The position numbers were made by a program, and so were the translations under genes. This document shows positions 1 through 5,156 of a stretch of 5,156 nt of DNA, piece after piece. The stretch covers positions 1 through 5,156 of the forward strand of contig CAKUZO010000091.1 in assembly GCA_934717895.1 (NCBI GenBank), written 5' to 3'. The stretch is from an uncultured Candidatus Melainabacteria bacterium. GTDB lineage: Bacteria; Cyanobacteriota; Vampirovibrionia; Gastranaerophilales; Gastranaerophilaceae. The notes beneath the pieces were generated by a model. That model was not told the origin of the DNA and made no database searches. It was given only the letters and a program-made list of their open reading frames with translations. Position 1 is the first letter of the stretch, and each line of letters opens with the position of its first letter.

Positions 1-1
1 G

Positions 2-439
2 TTGCATAACTTTATATTTTGCTATTGCATCTTTACGCATTAAGTTCATTGCTTTCTTGCGTGGAGCTTTATATTTACAATACTGTTCTTTCCCAAATTC
101 CTCTACAAGTTGATTTAAATTTGTTTTTTTATCTTCCATTAAATCAGTAGCTATGTCATCGTTATCAAAATACTTATTCAAAACATTCTTTATTAACTTA
201 CTACAAGAGCCTTTACCATCATTCTTGGATTTTGCAGCAACACTTGCAGTTCTCATTCCAGATGATAACTCAACAACATCAGTACTAGGCTGATTTGTTA
301 ATTTTAAATTTTTACCTAGAAGTTTTTTAGGCAAATTTAACACAACTTTTGTTTTTTTATTAGGGAGAAAACTAGCTGCTTTTCCGATAAATTTATTTGA
401 AGAACTTTGAATATACGGGTTTACAGCCTGTATTATCGT
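2..439 (-). CDS. Unrecognised lysine-rich protein, 3' end beyond the window
   Basis: This minus-strand frame is open from position 562 to the window edge and lacks a stop, so its C-terminus lies outside. I do not recognise the protein. Visible stretches are VNPYIQSSSNKFIGKA, then a basic segment (KKLLGKNLKL), an acidic patch (YFDNDDIATDLMEDKK) and a lysine-rich tail (KYKAPRKKAMNLMRKDAIAKYK). It contains two cysteines (SCSK and QYCK), and I see no signal peptide or membrane segment. The start is unclear: there is no in-frame ATG until 254-256, yet the sequence upstream of that ATG already looks protein-like. I placed the left boundary of the likely N-terminus at an ACG codon (437-439), preceded by a weak AAG, as if an ATG had been lost. 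Starting at the ATG at 256 would give a protein 61 residues shorter at the N-terminus. The NPY...F.GK style resembles N-termini I associate with Gastranaerophilales proteins, which is a weak impression only. Confidence 0.5.
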
Positions 440-658
440 AAATCTTAAATTCGGAATATTCGGTTGATAAGGTTTAATGAGACATTTGAGTTGTAGAATA
501 ATAGCCTCAATTAGGCAGTATGTTTGAATATTAGCGGGATTTTTTAAATTGACTGTAATTACTCAAATTGGTCTTTTGCTACTCTTTTTGTCTCTCAAAA
601 TCCAACAAAAATTAAATAAATTGCCTAAAACTTAAGTACTGATAGGGTTATAGCGATT
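440..658. other. Intergenic stretch without a recognised gene
   Basis: No credible gene or RNA was seen on either strand. The minus-strand frame of the left gene stays open to position 562 but has no ATG here. Two small symmetric elements are visible: GCCT-CAATT-AGGC (504-516) and the 8-bp palindrome GAATATTC (454-461) inside a TTCGGAATATTCGG context (450-463). They lie upstream of the left-hand gene and could belong to its control region, but no convincing -35/-10 pair was found. Confidence 0.4.
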
Positions 659-772
659 TTAAATAAAGGACAAAATGTCCAATTTAAAAAGTCCAATTTT
701 AAGTCGGAACAAAGTCGGAATCTTTTGAGCTACAGACATAGAAAATCCGTTACCTAAAAATAATGTATTCAA
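659..772 (-). CDS. Possible 37-residue small protein, TTG start
   Basis: This short minus-strand ORF begins with TTG (772-770), exactly 7 bases after a perfect GGAGG (784-780), and that ribosome binding site sits in the 16-base gap behind the ATPase stop codon. The peptide starts MNTLFLGNGFSMSVAQK and ends in an amphipathic, hydrophobic-basic tail (LFRLKIGLFKLDILSFI). An internal ATG (739-737) could give a 26-residue form but has a poorer ribosome binding site. It could be a small membrane-active or leader-type peptide co-transcribed with the ATPase. The alternative is chance: the coding stretch contains short direct repeats and its end coincides with a hairpin, so this may be a non-coding repeat element that happens to stay open. 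I do not recognise a family. Confidence 0.3.
   Translation of the reverse strand: MNTLFLGNGFSMSVAQKIPTLFRLKIGLFKLDILSFI
662..680 (-). terminator. Candidate weak terminator after the ATPase gene
   Basis: Read on the minus strand, GGACA-TTT-TGTCC forms a perfect 5-bp stem with a 3-base loop, followed at once by TTTATTT. It lies about 110 bases past the ATPase stop and overlaps the last codons of the possible small ORF. The stem is short, so termination is only plausible. Confidence 0.3.
676..720. repeat. Two adjacent pairs of short direct repeats
   Basis: GTCCAATTT occurs at 677-685 and 691-699 (14-base period), directly followed by AAGTCGGAA at 701-709 and 712-720 (11-base period). The first pair shares its GTCC with the GGACA/TGTCC hairpin. 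Such dense short repeats look like protein-binding sites or an intergenic repeat element. The same bases encode the LFRLK and GLFKLD part of the possible small ORF. Confidence 0.6.
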
Positions 773-788
773 AATAATACCTCCAACA

Positions 789-2087
789 CTAAATTCTATT
801 TGTTATTTCTATACCATATAACGGCAAATCAATTAAATTATCCGTTTTTTTATAATCTGCCATTGACGTTCTTATTGCATAATTGGGTTTAAATTTTTCC
901 ATATAAACCTTCAAACTTTTAGCTTGTAAGTTCCTTTCCGCCTTTACTTCAACAGGAACAACATCAGATTTTATTTGGATAACAAAGTCAATTTCAGCCC
1001 TGCTGGTTTCATTAGACCAATAAAAGACTGGTAAATCTTTAATTGTTTTAAATTGTTGTAAAACATATTGTTCGGCTATAGCTCCTTTAAATTCTTCAAA
1101 TATACGATTACCGTCAATAATCGTATTTGCTTGTAAATCTGTCATTGCACCTAATAGACCAACATCCAGCACAAATAACTTAAAAGAGTTAAAATCTTCG
1201 TAAGCAGTAATTGGTAAATCAGGTTTTGTAATTTTATTTACTCTGTATACTAAGCCACTATTAATTAACCAAGACAAAGCAGCTTCAAAATCTCTTGCAC
1301 GAGCTCCTTCCTTTGCTGCCCCATATATAAATTTCTTATTTTCCTTACTTAACTGTGCTGGAATAGATTTCCATAATAACCTTATTTTAGCAACTGTATT
1401 AGCGGGAATATGTTTTGTAAAATCTTCTTCATAAGCAGAGAGAATTTCTTTTTGTAGATTTCTAACACTTTCAAAATCTTTGTTTTCAATAAAATCTTGT
1501 ACAATTTCAGGCATTCCCCCAACATAACAGTATTGTTTTAAGAACTTTTCATACTTGTTATTAAATAGTTTTATTGTCTTAAAATCTTTTTTATTTAAAA
1601 GTTCAACAAACCTTTCTTCTCCCATTGCTAATAAAAATTCTTCAAAACTTAATGGGAAAAGATTCATAAATGAAACCTTACCAACAGGGAAACCCGTCCC
1701 TTCATGACAAGCAACACCTAACAAGCTTCCTGCAACTATAATATCGTATTGAGGAACTTTTTCTCTAAAATACTTAAGTGAAGTTAAGGCTCTTGGACAT
1801 TCTTGAATTTCATCAAAGATTATCAAAGTATTTTCCGCATTAATTTTTGTCTTTGTTGCAAGACCTATATCCATAATTAAACGTTCAGTATCATAGTCGA
1901 CATCAAAAATCTCTCTGCTTTTTAAATCTACATCAAAGTTAATATATGCAACTTGCTCATAATACTTTTTCCCAAATTCCTGCATTAACCAAGTTTTACC
2001 AACTTGCCTTGCGCCTTGTATAACCAAAGGTTTATGATTTTTTTTGTTTTTCCAATCAATCAGATGTTTTAGTGCGTATCTTTGCAT
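789..2087 (-). CDS. AAA-type ATPase with C-terminal DUF4143 region
   Basis: This is a complete 432-residue protein of the widespread AAA + DUF4143 family, usual length about 380-450. Numbered from the chosen start, it shows Walker A GARQVGKT (25-32), Walker B LIIFDEIQ (88-95, Asp92-Glu93), AGSLLG (119-124, sensor-like), LFPLSFEEF (143-151), VGGMPE (189-194), a winged-helix-like segment (about 256-283) and the DUF4143 hallmarks LFVLDVGLL (304-312), Glu339 in KGAIAEQYV, AEIDFVI (364-370, Asp367) and PVEVKAE (378-384, Glu380 and Lys382). The last set matches a PD-(D/E)XK nuclease-like fold known for this family, so the protein couples ATP hydrolysis to a nuclease-like module. Its cellular role is generally unknown. 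No signal peptide or membrane segment is seen. I chose the second ATG (2087) because AAGGA lies 7 bases before it. The upstream ATG (2102) has no such site, overlaps a -10 box, and would add only MKDLS. The gene is divergent from the DUF262-DUF1524 gene. Confidence 0.93.
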   Translation of the reverse strand: MQRYALKHLIDWKNKKNHKPLVIQGARQVGKTWLMQEFGKKYYEQVAYINFDVDLKSREIFDVDYDTERLIMDIGLATKTKINAENTLIIFDEIQECPRALTSLKYFREKVPQYDIIVAGSLLGVACHEGTGFPVGKVSFMNLFPLSFEEFLLAMGEERFVELLNKKDFKTIKLFNNKYEKFLKQYCYVGGMPEIVQDFIENKDFESVRNLQKEILSAYEEDFTKHIPANTVAKIRLLWKSIPAQLSKENKKFIYGAAKEGARARDFEAALSWLINSGLVYRVNKITKPDLPITAYEDFNSFKLFVLDVGLLGAMTDLQANTIIDGNRIFEEFKGAIAEQYVLQQFKTIKDLPVFYWSNETSRAEIDFVIQIKSDVVPVEVKAERNLQAKSLKVYMEKFKPNYAIRTSMADYKKTDNLIDLPLYGIEITNRI

Positions 2088-2094
2088 GCTTAAA

Positions 2095-2099
2095 TCCTT
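2095..2099 (-). promoter_or_regulatory. Ribosome binding site fixing the ATPase start
   Basis: AAGGA on the minus strand is spaced 7 bases (TTTAAGC) from the ATG at 2087-2085. It lies inside the first six codons that the upstream ATG (2102) would use, and so argues for the downstream start. Confidence 0.65.
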
Positions 2100-2100
2100 C

Positions 2101-2109
2101 ATTATAACA
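2101..2109 (-). promoter_or_regulatory. Extended -10 promoter of the ATPase gene
   Basis: TGTTATAAT on the minus strand is a perfect extended -10 (TGnTATAAT). No good -35 lies 16-18 bases upstream, which is acceptable for an extended -10 promoter. Transcription would begin near 2093-2095, downstream of the first ATG and at the edge of the AAGGA, giving a leader of only about 6-8 bases before the ATG at 2087. The 33-bp repeats begin about 20 bases upstream and could carry a regulator. Confidence 0.5.
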
Positions 2110-2130
2110 CAAATATTCTAACACAAACTG

Positions 2131-2229
2131 TACATTTTTTACAGCACTTTTGTTGTATAATTACACATTTTTTACACGACTTTTAGATTTTATTTACACA
2201 TTTTTGACAGAACTTTAAATCATTAATAA
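2131..2229. repeat. Three tandem copies of a 33-bp repeat
   Basis: Copies start at 2131, 2164 and 2197, each exactly 33 bases apart. The conserved 5' part of about 17-20 bases is (T/C)ACATTTTTTACA followed by a variable pair and ACTTT; the third copy reads CACATTTTTGACAGAACTTT. The remaining 13 or so bases are AT-rich and diverged. The unit does not code: stops occur in every frame. In the first copy the core is part of an inverted repeat, CTGTA-N7-TACAG (2128-2144). A partial core, CATTTTTACA, recurs at 2393-2402. The array lies just upstream of the ATPase promoter. It may be an operator array for a protein binding at three-turn spacing, or arm-type recombinase sites linked to the adjacent recombinase remnant. 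The third copy also contains a perfect TTGACA on the plus strand (2204-2209) with no well-spaced -10. Confidence 0.7.
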
Positions 2230-2397
2230 TGTAATTTTCTAGTCCTAGTTGCTGTTTTGTTATCCCATTTTTTTCATGCTCAATTTAAACTGTTCAATAT
2301 CTTGTATTGTTATATCTTTTAATTTGTATTTCCTGAAAAATGGAAGTATTTGAGAATTAATAAATTTAACTCTATTTGATTGATATATTAAGCATTT
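2223..2397 (-). pseudogene. Remnant of a tyrosine recombinase (integrase) N-terminal domain
   Basis: One minus-strand frame is open from 2397 to a stop at 2260-2262 and encodes a 45-residue stretch containing YQSNRVKFINSQ, ILPFFRKYKLKDIT, and DIEQFK. This matches the usual layout of the SAM-like core-binding domain of phage-type tyrosine recombinases (hilPyfg..kl.dIt..dIe.f). Just past a GGG run (2264-2266) a second frame continues with DNKTATRTRKLHY, resembling the next family element (TinryL), and ends at 2223-2225. Dropping one G would join both parts, so a one-base insertion is the simplest reading. There is no ATG start, no catalytic domain with the Arg/His/Tyr residues, and no N-terminal arm, so this is a decayed fragment. 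The identification rests on motif resemblance from memory. Confidence 0.5.
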
Positions 2398-2400
2398 TTA

Positions 2401-2429
2401 CAATGTTTTTGTGTAACTTCAACACATTG
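2401..2429. promoter_or_regulatory. Inverted repeat at the -35 region of the nuclease gene
   Basis: Two nested symmetries share the same right arm: CAATGT (2401-2406) with ACATTG (2424-2429), and TGTGT (2410-2414) with ACACA (2422-2426) around a 7-base loop. They cover the position expected for a -35 element of the extended -10 at 2440-2448, which would suit a repressor site. The AT-rich composition makes chance symmetry possible. Confidence 0.35.
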
Positions 2430-2439
2430 CAGTAATTTA

Positions 2440-2448
2440 TGATAAAAT
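2440..2448 (+). promoter_or_regulatory. Extended -10 promoter of the DUF262-DUF1524 gene
   Basis: TGATAAAAT fits an extended -10 (TGnTAnAAT), one base from consensus in its hexamer. A 4-of-6 -35 match, TCAACA (2419-2424), lies 18 bases upstream inside the dyad. Transcription would start near 2454-2456. The overlapping TATGAT (2438-2443) is an alternative. Confidence 0.45.
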
Positions 2449-2463
2449 AACTTTATAAAATTT

Positions 2464-2468
2464 AGAGA
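2464..2468 (+). promoter_or_regulatory. Weak ribosome binding site of the nuclease gene
   Basis: AGAGA stands 6 bases before the ATG at 2475. It is a partial Shine-Dalgarno match, suggesting modest translation. Confidence 0.4.
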
Positions 2469-2474
2469 ATATCA

Positions 2475-4883
2475 ATGGGTAGTGATTTGATAGAAAATCA
2501 AAATAATTTAATTACTGTTGAAAAATTATTAAATAATAAATATTTTAGGATTCCTATTTATCAGCGTGGTTATGCTTGGGAAGCTGATAATCAATTTCAA
2601 GATTTATGGAATGATATAATGCGTTTGAAAAAAACTGGAAAACGATTTCATTATACAGGAATGCTTGCTATGGAAAGAATTACTGATGAGAATGATTTGA
2701 GAAACGAACGTTTATCAGGTAAAGAAGCATTTTATATAGTTGATGGGCAACAAAGAATAACTTCAATAATAATAATTTTGAAAGCAATATTAGATTATAT
2801 ACGAATTTTTGATATAGATTATGCAGATAAATACCAAGATTTGTTTTTGTCTAACTATATATATAAATTTGATTATTCAAGCGACAGGCAAGATAATGCA
2901 AGTAAATATTTTAAAAAACTTATTTTTGAAGGAGTTTCCACTAACGATACTAATTCAAAATATATGTCAAATATAAAAGCTGCTAGCGATTTTATAAACA
3001 AAAAAATAAAATCATATAGTACAGAAGAAGCACGTAATATATTTGAGATTATTTTAAACAAAATAATTTTTAATTTATATATTGTAACTAAGGATTTTGA
3101 TGTAAGAGTTACATTTGAGACGATGAATAACAGAGGGAAAAAACTTTCAAATCTTGAATTATTAAAAAACAGATTATTATATTTATTAACCTTTTTACCC
3201 ATTGAGTATGAAAATCAGTCCAATAATTTAAAAGATAAAATAAATGAAGCTTGGGATAAAATTTATACGAATTTATCTTCGCCAAACATTGAACTTGATG
3301 ATGACGAATATTTAAGAGCTCATTGGATGATTTATAACGGATTAACCAAAAAACGCAGAGATGACTATATTAAACAGATTTTTGAAGTCACATACAATGT
3401 AGAAGGAGAGGAAATTTCAAGATTACTTAAAGAGAATCGTTATAAAGATTATTACGAATTTTTGTCAAAATATATAGATGATTTAGCATATTATAGTGAA
3501 TATTGGAAAGCTGTTAAAATTCCCGAAGAATCAAATTTAAAAATATCTAATGATATAAAGTCATGGATTTGTAAATTATCAAGAATATCACCGAGTATAT
3601 ATGTTCATTCAGCAACTATGGTGTATCTTGCTTGTAAAGAGCTTGCTGATGTCGACAAAATAGAATTTTTCAAAAATTTCGAACAATTTATTTTTGTAAA
3701 TAAATTACTTGCTCAAGAAGGTAATGATTTGAGTTCATTTGTCACCGATGCAAAAGAACTTAAATCAGCAAAAGACAAAAAACAAGTTTTTAAAAATAAT
3801 TTAAAAAAATTTAAAACACACGAGATTAGTATTACAACATTGAAAGATGTTGAAGATAGAATTATAAGAAAATTTGCAGATTATATTAAAGACAGAAAAG
3901 ATGACGGATATTATAAGTGGAATGGATTAAAATATTTTTTAATAGAATATGATGAGGATTTAACTCCAAGTTCATCTCAAATAAGCAAATGGGATTGGAA
4001 AAATATTTCAATAGAGCATATTCTTCCCCAAACTATTAAATATGATTATTGGAAAATTGCATTTGATTACTATATTAATAAAAATGATAATCAAGAACAG
4101 TTAAATCATATTACAAATTCATTAGGAAATTTGATTTTATTATCTACAGGTACTGAAAATTCTGAATTAAGTAACCATAGTTATCCAATAAAACGTTCTT
4201 ATGAACAAAATAAATTTTCATATAGTGCAGGTGCTCATATGCTTTCAAAAGATGTTGCAAATAAAAGTGAATACTGGACTCCAAAAGAAATATATTCGAG
4301 AAATGAAGCAATCTTTGATTTCATGTTTACACGCTGGTTTAAAGATTTTAGTATAAAAGATTTAACAATAAAAAAGTGGCATGAACTTGTAAAAAAATTT
4401 AATCTTATAAATTTTGAATATAATGAAATTTCTGATTTGGAATATAAAAATTTAACGAAAGAATTGGATAAATTGGATTTATCAAATGAAAAAAATAAAA
4501 TTTCAGAATATAAAATTTATCAACACAAATCAACATATGAAGAAGATAAATTAATGGATTATATGAATCGTGAAGAATTAAATATATGGTATAATCGCAA
4601 AAGTATAAGCTGCACAGTTCCAAATTCAATAACATTTGTATTAGACAAAGATGAGAACAGTAATCTTACGTCTATAAGATTCGGAGTTAATATTAATGAT
4701 AACCGTTTTAAAGGCTCATATGAATATAAAAATAATGAAATATTTTTTTTGGATGAAGGAAAAGGGCAAAATATTAAACAAGCAGAAATAAAAAATTATC
4801 CGTTAATAGATCTCTTTTTAAATTCCTTTTATAGATATTTAAAAATAGAATTTAATAAAGATATTCCAAAATGGCTTGAATAA
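2475..4883 (+). CDS. Single-chain GmrSD-like type IV restriction enzyme (DUF262 + DUF1524)
   Basis: An 802-residue, probably cytoplasmic protein. The N-terminal DUF262 (GmrS-like, ParB/Srx-type NTPase) half shows IPIYQRGYAWE (26-36), VDGQQR (89-94) and FETMNNRGKKLS (214-225). The DUF1524 (GmrD-like, HNH-type nuclease) part shows SIEHILPQ (512-519, His515), NSLGNLILLS (548-557) and SN..Y..K (566-573), with the metal-binding and catalytic residues apparently intact. Known relatives (GmrSD, BrxU, SspE) cut modified DNA, such as glucosylated hydroxymethylcytosine or phosphorothioate DNA, and act against phages; the modification recognised here cannot be read from the sequence. Residues about 625-802 go beyond DUF1524 and look rich in beta strands (for example NSITFVLDKD, EIFFLDEG). 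They match no domain I can name and may read the target. The start is an ATG with AGAGA 6 bases upstream; translation ends with a double stop, TAATAA. The coding strand is very A-rich, visibly more AT-biased than the ATPase gene, consistent with separate acquisition. No modification genes lie alongside. Confidence 0.93.
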   Translation: MGSDLIENQNNLITVEKLLNNKYFRIPIYQRGYAWEADNQFQDLWNDIMRLKKTGKRFHYTGMLAMERITDENDLRNERLSGKEAFYIVDGQQRITSIIIILKAILDYIRIFDIDYADKYQDLFLSNYIYKFDYSSDRQDNASKYFKKLIFEGVSTNDTNSKYMSNIKAASDFINKKIKSYSTEEARNIFEIILNKIIFNLYIVTKDFDVRVTFETMNNRGKKLSNLELLKNRLLYLLTFLPIEYENQSNNLKDKINEAWDKIYTNLSSPNIELDDDEYLRAHWMIYNGLTKKRRDDYIKQIFEVTYNVEGEEISRLLKENRYKDYYEFLSKYIDDLAYYSEYWKAVKIPEESNLKISNDIKSWICKLSRISPSIYVHSATMVYLACKELADVDKIEFFKNFEQFIFVNKLLAQEGNDLSSFVTDAKELKSAKDKKQVFKNNLKKFKTHEISITTLKDVEDRIIRKFADYIKDRKDDGYYKWNGLKYFLIEYDEDLTPSSSQISKWDWKNISIEHILPQTIKYDYWKIAFDYYINKNDNQEQLNHITNSLGNLILLSTGTENSELSNHSYPIKRSYEQNKFSYSAGAHMLSKDVANKSEYWTPKEIYSRNEAIFDFMFTRWFKDFSIKDLTIKKWHELVKKFNLINFEYNEISDLEYKNLTKELDKLDLSNEKNKISEYKIYQHKSTYEEDKLMDYMNREELNIWYNRKSISCTVPNSITFVLDKDENSNLTSIRFGVNINDNRFKGSYEYKNNEIFFLDEGKGQNIKQAEIKNYPLIDLFLNSFYRYLKIEFNKDIPKWLE

Positions 4884-4949
4884 TAATTTGAAATGTAAGT
4901 TAACTATTTCCGAGCTAAATACCAAACTCGTGACTGTAAAAGAACATAT

Positions 4950-5069
4950 ACTTTGATTATTTAGAACGAATGGTTTGACTATTACGGGTAAACGCATTTT
5001 TCTAAATATATTAGCAATTATATTAATATTAAACTTCCAATAATATTAAATTTATCAAAGTCTAAATAA
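4950..5069. repeat. Short inverted and direct repeats in the right intergenic stretch
   Basis: ACTTTGAT (4950-4957) pairs with ATCAAAGT (5054-5061), and TTATTTAGA (4957-4965) pairs with TCTAAATAA (5061-5069). The two arms keep the same pair of words in swapped order. Between them TAATATTAAA occurs twice (5024-5033 and 5041-5050). The rest of the gap between the two genes (4884-5072) holds only an AGTTAACT palindrome (4897-4904) and no clear terminator. The AT-rich words are short, so chance is possible. Confidence 0.3.
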
Positions 5070-5072
5070 ACA

Positions 5073-5156
5073 TTATTTTAAAATACTTTTTATTTCTTCT
5101 AAAAACGCATTTGCAGGTTTTGTAAATATTGGATAGCGTTTCCAAACCAAAGCATA
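5073..5156 (-). CDS. C-terminal 27 codons of a gene, possibly a LysR-type regulator
   Basis: The minus-strand frame enters from the right edge and ends at a TAA (5075-5073). The peptide, YALVWKRYPIFTKP followed by ANAFLEEIKSILK, looks like the end of the effector-binding domain of LysR-family regulators, where a hydrophobic-Trp-Lys segment, a short loop and a final AFLE-type helix close the protein. Only the tail is visible, so the assignment is tentative. It converges with the nuclease gene. Confidence 0.45.
   Translation of the reverse strand, partial: YALVWKRYPIFTKPANAFLEEIKSILK

Noticed and set aside
659..772. C-terminus of a DNA cytosine methyltransferase (LGNGFSMSVA resembles the GN..(S/P)V motif)
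   Set aside because: The frame begins right at the ATPase stop with no upstream methyltransferase sequence, and the tail after the motif does not fit; the resemblance is too short.
2131..2229. CRISPR array
   Set aside because: The conserved parts are only about 17-20 bases and the intervals about 13 bases, with no spacer-like sequences and no cas genes.
2204..2235. Promoter on the plus strand from TTGACA at 2204-2209
   Set aside because: The -35 match is perfect, but no -10 hexamer lies at 16-18 bases; TGTAAT (2230-2235) is 20 bases away, and the TTGACA is explained as part of the third 33-bp repeat.
2873..3202. 109-codon minus-strand frame
   Set aside because: It lies wholly antisense within the DUF262 part of the nuclease gene, whose motifs (for example FETMNNRGKK) are clear; the antisense peptide is low-complexity and hydrophobic with no family motif.
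4405..4635. 76-codon minus-strand frame
   Set aside because: It is antisense to the C-terminal part of the nuclease gene; the Leu/Ile/Tyr/Phe-rich product is what A-rich codons give on the reverse strand.
4839..4997. 52-codon minus-strand frame starting at the ATG at 4997
   Set aside because: There is no ribosome binding site, it overlaps the end of the nuclease gene in antisense, and the peptide has no recognisable features.
4975..5043. 22-residue hydrophobic peptide (TTG start, plus strand, NILAIILILNF)
   Set aside because: No ribosome binding site precedes the TTG, and the hydrophobic run follows from the AT-rich repeats TAATATTAAA and its surroundings.

Overview
The window is strongly AT-rich bacterial DNA with AAGGA/GGAGG-type ribosome binding sites and good -10 boxes. 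No marker fixes the taxon. The lysine-, asparagine- and isoleucine-rich proteins, and the N-terminal style of the left-hand partial protein (VNPY...NKFIGKA), recall low-GC gut bacteria such as Gastranaerophilales, but that is a tentative impression.

Layout. The left edge (about 2-439, minus strand) is the start and middle of an unrecognised lysine-rich protein that runs off the window; its true start codon is unclear. Next comes a short-repeat region (659-788) with a possible 37-codon small ORF behind a GGAGG ribosome binding site, just downstream of the next gene. At 789-2087 (minus) is a complete AAA-type ATPase with a C-terminal DUF4143 region. The divergent spacer (2088-2474) is unusually structured: an extended -10 promoter overlapping the upstream ATG of the ATPase gene, three tandem copies of a 33-bp repeat, a short frameshifted remnant resembling the N-terminal part of a tyrosine recombinase, and a dyad plus an extended -10 promoter for the rightward gene. 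At 2475-4883 (plus) is an 802-residue protein with DUF262 and DUF1524 motifs, i.e. a single-chain GmrSD-like type IV restriction enzyme with an extra C-terminal region of about 180 residues. The right edge (5073-5156, minus) is the last 27 codons of another gene, possibly a LysR-type regulator.

How it may work together. The confident core is a probable anti-phage nuclease (DUF262-DUF1524) placed head-to-head with a DUF4143 ATPase. The recombinase remnant suggests the spacer was once part of a mobile element and that the nuclease may be acquired cargo. Nothing in the sequence proves that the ATPase and nuclease act together; they share only the divergent control region. The most unusual signal is the 33-bp tandem repeat array beside the ATPase promoter.
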